A DNA stretch of 64,000 bases, taken from Neocallimastix lanati (nom. inval.) (Eukaryota > Neocallimastigomycota > Neocallimastigomycetes > Neocallimastigales > Neocallimastigaceae). A program made the position numbers and the translations under genes. Shown here piece by piece: positions 59,850 through 64,000 of the stretch. The stretch is from NCBI GenBank assembly GCA_016946835.1, contig JACVTC010000009.1, positions 212,001-276,000 on the forward strand, in the 5' to 3' direction. Position 1 is the first letter of the stretch. Each line of letters opens with the position of its first letter. Below the pieces are notes generated by a model. It had not been told where the DNA came from, did not search any database, and saw nothing but the letters and a program-made list of their open reading frames with translations.

Positions 59850-59975
59850 TAATATTTAAATTCTGTAAGCACCATAACAAACTGTAGTTCCTTCAAGATC
59901 TGCCTTTAACGAAGTTTGATTTTGACCTGCTTTATTTTGTGTCTGACTTTTTTAAAAATGTTATTGGGTATTGGG
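59850..59975 (-). pseudogene. Gypsy RNase H scrap
   Basis: The minus strand gives LKADLEGTTVCYGAYRI, matching ITDLEGTALFYCLTKFK of the 7.9-kb element. Only about 30 codons are recognisable. Confidence 0.5.
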
Positions 59976-60029
59976 TATCGAGAAATTATAAAAAAAAAAA
60001 AAATTTCATATGATTATTGGAATTATGTG

Positions 60030-60420
60030 AATCAGTGATATAAAACAAATATGTGTAGCAACATATTTGTATATTTGAATATTTGTATATTCAGATATTA
60101 AATTTATATCTTATTATTTATAATTTATATTATTATATATTTTATATTATTATTTATATTATATTATTATATTTTGTATATATTATTTATATTCCTTATA
60201 TATATTTCTTAAATATTAAATTATACTTCTTATTTTAAATTATTAAAGTTTATAATTATTAAAGTATATATAATTAATATAATAGTTTATATTATTTATA
60301 TATTATTCATATTAAAATATTATTATTTATTTATATATATATATTATATTTATATATATATTTATAATAATTATATATTATTAATACTTTACAGTATAAT
60401 TAATATTAACTCTTATTCTT
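60030..60420. repeat. Uninterrupted copy of A+T repeat family E
   Basis: GTGATATAAAACAAATATGT then AGCAACATAT, followed by TTTTGTATATATTATTTATA and TATTATTCATATTAAAAT. It corresponds to 45035-45151 plus 51190-51380 and shows the Copia target site before insertion. Confidence 0.55.
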
Positions 60421-60815
60421 GTTTTTGTTTTTCTTTAGTAGAAATAATATTGTAATTATAAAATAAATATTAATAAAAATTATTAATAACTCAAATACAC
60501 TACTTATTAAACCAGCTACAACATAAAGAATATCACATTATCAGTATTTCCACGTGCCACAGAATCTTTAAATTTTAATTATTTAAATTGTACAAATTGA
60601 ATGACCTTTCATGACAGAATTTATATAAAAAAAAAAAATTATTTTGTCTAAAACCAGACGGGTTTAGATTATTATAATTATTATGGCAATGGAAAGCTAT
60701 CGAATTCTATGTAAAAAAAAAAAAAAATTAGAAATTAAGTAAAGAATTAAAAGTCAAAATAATAATACTATTTCTTTGAGTTAAGAATTAAATCTCGGAA
60801 TAATAATACTAGTTC

Positions 60816-60862
<47 letters not shown>

Positions 60863-60972
60863 ATAAAAATTCTAATTTTAATTAAAAAAAAAAAACCCTA
60901 AATTTAATAATGATAGCAATATAAAAGCATTCCAATAATAATAATAATAATGAATCTAATTCGTTTCGTAAA

Positions 60973-61228
60973 GCATTCATTTCATAATGTGGCGTAATTT
61001 ACTATGTGGCTTGTTTTTAATAATTAAATAAATAATAAATATTCCTTTTTTATATATAAATTATTAATATTTAATTATAAAAATATTTTTTTTCAATTCT
61101 TCTTTAATAGAATATATTATTATTTCTTTTGAAATAATCATTTATATATATTTATTTATGATTGTATAGAATATCTTAAAAATGTATGGCTTTATTTTAA
61201 AATTATTATAAGCCACATTTCGAAATGC
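60973..61228. mobile_element. Small TIR element (GCATTTCG family), copy 1
   Basis: 256 bp from GCATTCATTTCATAATGTGGC to AAGCCACATTTCGAAATGC. The ends are imperfect inverted repeats, and the interior is A+T rich without an ORF. Its size and structure fit a MITE. Confidence 0.55.
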
Positions 61229-61439
61229 AGGATCCCCTCATCTATAGAGTAATATTTCTATCTTTAGTTTCAGGTCTAATACAGCGCCACATGTTGATAC
61301 CTTATTTATTTAAATTCGTCCTCCAAACTTAATCGATAATTCAGCATTTTTTCTAATTGAATTCTTTGATTACATCATTTTTTTTTATTTTATTTTCATT
61401 GATATTAATTCAATGATGATTAATTATTGTTATTATTAG

Positions 61440-61730
61440 TACTAATTTCCAAACCCGAAGGAACAATAATAAGCAATGTTAGAATTTAGGACAATAACCG
61501 TTTCCGTCCGGTCACCCTATTCAACACGATCTAATGTTCCATCACGTGTTTCAGGATCCCCCGATTACCCTTACTATGCCACCTATTGAAAATCAACACG
61601 GTTTGCTTATGCTAAGATACTCTTGTTAATGAAGTTAATTCATAAGAATTAAGTATATTTCTATTAAACCACACCATTATTGAATTAATAAATATAAAAA
61701 TATAGGGAGAGTTGTTGTATTTCGCCAGGC
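61440..61730. other. Less A+T-rich stretch between two MITEs
   Basis: It contains CCGTTTCCGTCCGGTCACCC and CACGTGTTTCAGGATCCCCC. It also shares TCACGTGTT with the island at 58262. No frame is open beyond a few dozen codons, and I recognise no product. Confidence 0.4.
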
Positions 61731-62369
61731 TGCATTTCGCTAAGTGGCGTATTGATATAAATAAATGAATGAATAAATAAATAAAAATTCAAAAAATAAT
61801 TTTTTTTAAACTTGTTTTTATTATAGTTAATAATTAAAGATGTTTTTTAATATGTTGTAAAATAGTAATAAAATAATTATTTATAATATTAAATTATAAA
61901 AATATATTTAATTATAAAGATATATTCTAATATTTTGTAAATTTTTTTTAATAAATAAATATTTATTTATTTATTTATTTATTTATTTATTACTTATTAT
62001 TTATTATTTATTTATTTATTACTTATTATTTATTATTTATTTATTTATTTAATTATTATTTATTATTTATTTATTATTTATTATATTTGTTATTTGTTAT
62101 TGTTATTTATTATTTATTATTTATTATATTTGTTATTTGTTATTGTTATTTATTATTTATTAATAAATACTCTTTTTATTATTTATTATTTATTATTTAT
62201 TATTTATTATTTATTATTTATTATTTACTATTTATTATTTACTATTTACTATTTACTATTTATAATTTACTATTTATTTAATCATTTATTTAATTATTTA
62301 TTTATTGGTTAAAAAAAATTATATAATGTGGCAATTAATTATAAATATTTTAAGCCACATTGCGAAATG
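61731..62369. mobile_element. Small TIR element (GCATTTCG family), copy 2
   Basis: Ends are TGCATTTCGCTAAGTGGCGT and TAAGCCACATTGCGAAATG, matching in 17 of 19 positions as inverted repeats. About half of the 639 bp is a TTATTTATTATT minisatellite (61950-62300), which explains its larger size. Confidence 0.6.
61950..62300. repeat. (TTATTTA)n/(TTTACTA)n simple repeat block
   Basis: Many tandem 7- to 12-bp units, including a duplicated TTATATTTGTTATTTGTTAT segment (62080-62160). Apparent Tyr/Leu/Ile-rich frames here are artefacts. Confidence 0.85.
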
Positions 62370-62472
62370 ATACACATTCATTTATAATTTTAATTGTTTA
62401 TTTTTTAATTTTTTTTTTTTAAAAAATAAAAATATATGTAAATTTATATCTCTGTGATTTATAAAATTACAA

Positions 62473-62513
<41 letters not shown>

Positions 62514-63379
62514 TTATAATGAAAAAAGTAATTTTTTTTTTTAAAAAAAATAATTATTATATAATAATTATAAACTTCTTCCTCTTTAATATCACCACTA
62601 TATGATAAAACTCTTTAGGTTCGTTTTATCTCTTTTTAGGGAGAAGTTTTATAATTTATTTAGGTTATTTATTAATATAATTTATTTAATTAATTTATTT
62701 ATTTTTATAATTTTAATTTATTTAGTTTTAAATATTCAATTTTTATAATTTCATATAGTTAATAATATTAAATGATTTTTAGTTATTATTATAATAAAAC
62801 AATATTAAACTACTTTTAGTTAATAGGAAAAAAAATATATATATATTAAAAATGGTAAAAAAAGCTGTTGCAAAGAGAATAAATATAAAGAAAAAAGTAT
62901 TCTTAATATAATACTCTTAATTATAAAACTATTTTAAAATAATAAAAATTTAATTATTTAGTTAAATATTATATAAAGGAAAAATTATAAATAATAAAAG
63001 ATTTACAATAATTATAACTTATAAAAATATAATAAAAATATAATAAAAATATAATAGAAATATAATAAAATTATAATAAAATAAAATAATAAAAAATAAA
63101 ACTTAATTTATGTATTGTATAACACTTTTGATATTATATAATTCTCTTTAATATAATGTTATTTTTATTATCCGCTTATCAATCGGTACATTGATTTCAA
63201 TTTTTTTTTTTTTAATATAAATAAATAATATATTTTTAATTTATTTAATCAGTTTATTTAAGAAATTTTAATTTATTCATAAGATACAAATATTTATTTA
63301 TTTATTTTTATATTTATTTATTTTATATTTATATATTTATTTATTTTTTTAAATTTTAATAACCAGGAAGTAGTACAGC
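62370..63379. other. A+T-rich stretch
   Basis: A GTAACTTCTTCCTC-like island at 62575-62650 has an inverted repeat TATAAACTTCTTCCTC / GGGAGAAGTTTATAA (about 62569-62655). This could fold into a long stem-loop bracketing AAAACTCTTTAGGTTCGTTTT. No ORF otherwise. Confidence 0.4.
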
Positions 63380-64000
63380 TTGAAAATTTTCATTTCGGAA
63401 AGATATATTTCACAAATATTTAATAAATAGATAAATAAATAATAAAATAAATAAATAATAAATTTATATTAATATAAGAAAATAAAAAAAAATATAAATA
63501 ATAAATTTATAATAATATATAAGAAAATAAAATAAAACTCAATATACTAAATTTATAATAATATATAAACAAATAAAAAAAATATAATATAATATAACAA
63601 TAATAATATATTTAGTAAATAAAAAATTTAAAAATAATAAATATTTCAATAGTAATTTTTTATTTCATTATTTTTTTATTTATTGGATAAAAAAAAATTT
63701 AACCAATAATTTTAGAATAATTTTTCTTTTCATAGATTATTTTAATCAATCAATAAAAATAACACTTACAATAATAATAAAATTTAATAATGATAATGAA
63801 TATTAGAATAATTAGTTATTAATTGAAAGATAAAACTTTTAAAGTATTTAAATATTAACTATTAAAAAAAAAAATAAAATGATTTTAAAAAGGTTTCTTT
63901 GCATATAACTCTATATTAAAATAATTTATTTTTTATTATAATAAAAAAAAAAAAAATAAAGTTCTATTTATTTTTTGTATCAATATGATAATTAATCCAT
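63380..64000. mobile_element. Second copy of the TIR element, cut by the window end
   Basis: From CATTTCGGAAAGATATATTTCACAAATA it follows 58125-59000 (shared AATAAATAATAAAATAAATA, CATAGATTATT, AATATTAACTAT). It lacks the G+C-richer insert. Confidence 0.45.

Noticed and set aside
62087-62312. Leu/Ile/Tyr-rich frames that look like membrane peptides
   Set aside because: They arise from a TTATTTA-type simple repeat in overlapping frames.

Overview
The window looks like nuclear DNA from an anaerobic gut fungus (Neocallimastigomycota). This is an inference from four observations. Base composition is extremely A+T rich, with homopolymer tracts of 30-45 nt and long (TAA)n/(TTA)n runs. Two intact spliced genes have GT-AG introns. 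One of them is a TBCCD1-type gene, a centrosome/basal-body family usually kept by flagellated lineages. A decayed gene on the minus strand near 16.3-17.6 kb encodes two tandem fungal dockerin (CBM10-like) modules, the signature of gut-fungal cellulosome proteins.

Layout: (1) 0-12.2 kb is the only host-gene block. It holds a three-exon TBCCD1 homologue (134-4010, minus) and an eleven-exon LIM-domain RhoGAP of the fungal Rga type (6718-12243, minus). I derived every splice junction by hand, and reading phase is conserved through all 14 exons. (2) 12.2-19 kb is A+T-rich spacer with an LTR remnant (15231-15871), the double-dockerin pseudogene and a fold-back inverted-repeat element (17911-18727). 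(3) 19-28.4 kb holds two decayed chromodomain Ty3/Gypsy elements. The minus-strand one lost the part between gag and RT. The plus-strand one lost RT-RNase H precisely, so that protease joins the post-RNase H linker in frame. (4) 28.5-43.5 kb is a composite block bounded by two inverted copies of an apparently non-coding element with GATACGGG termini and a variable 54-bp minisatellite. Between them lies a complete young Ty3/Gypsy element (30891-38806, minus) with 925-bp LTRs that appear identical, TTAA target duplications, a tRNA primer site and a textbook -1 frameshift signal. A related solo LTR abuts it. (5) 45152-51189 is a young Ty1/Copia element (minus; 248-bp LTRs that appear identical, TATTA duplications) that lacks the integrase catalytic core and seems to use a half-tRNA-Lys primer. 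(6) 51-64 kb is a graveyard of Gypsy fragments, minisatellites, small TIR elements and a G+C-richer island inside a TIR element.

No genes cooperate in a pathway here. The two host genes are linked only by position, and the rest is layered mobile DNA whose nesting order can be read from target duplications and interrupted repeats. No tRNA, rRNA, CRISPR array or prokaryote-type operon was found.
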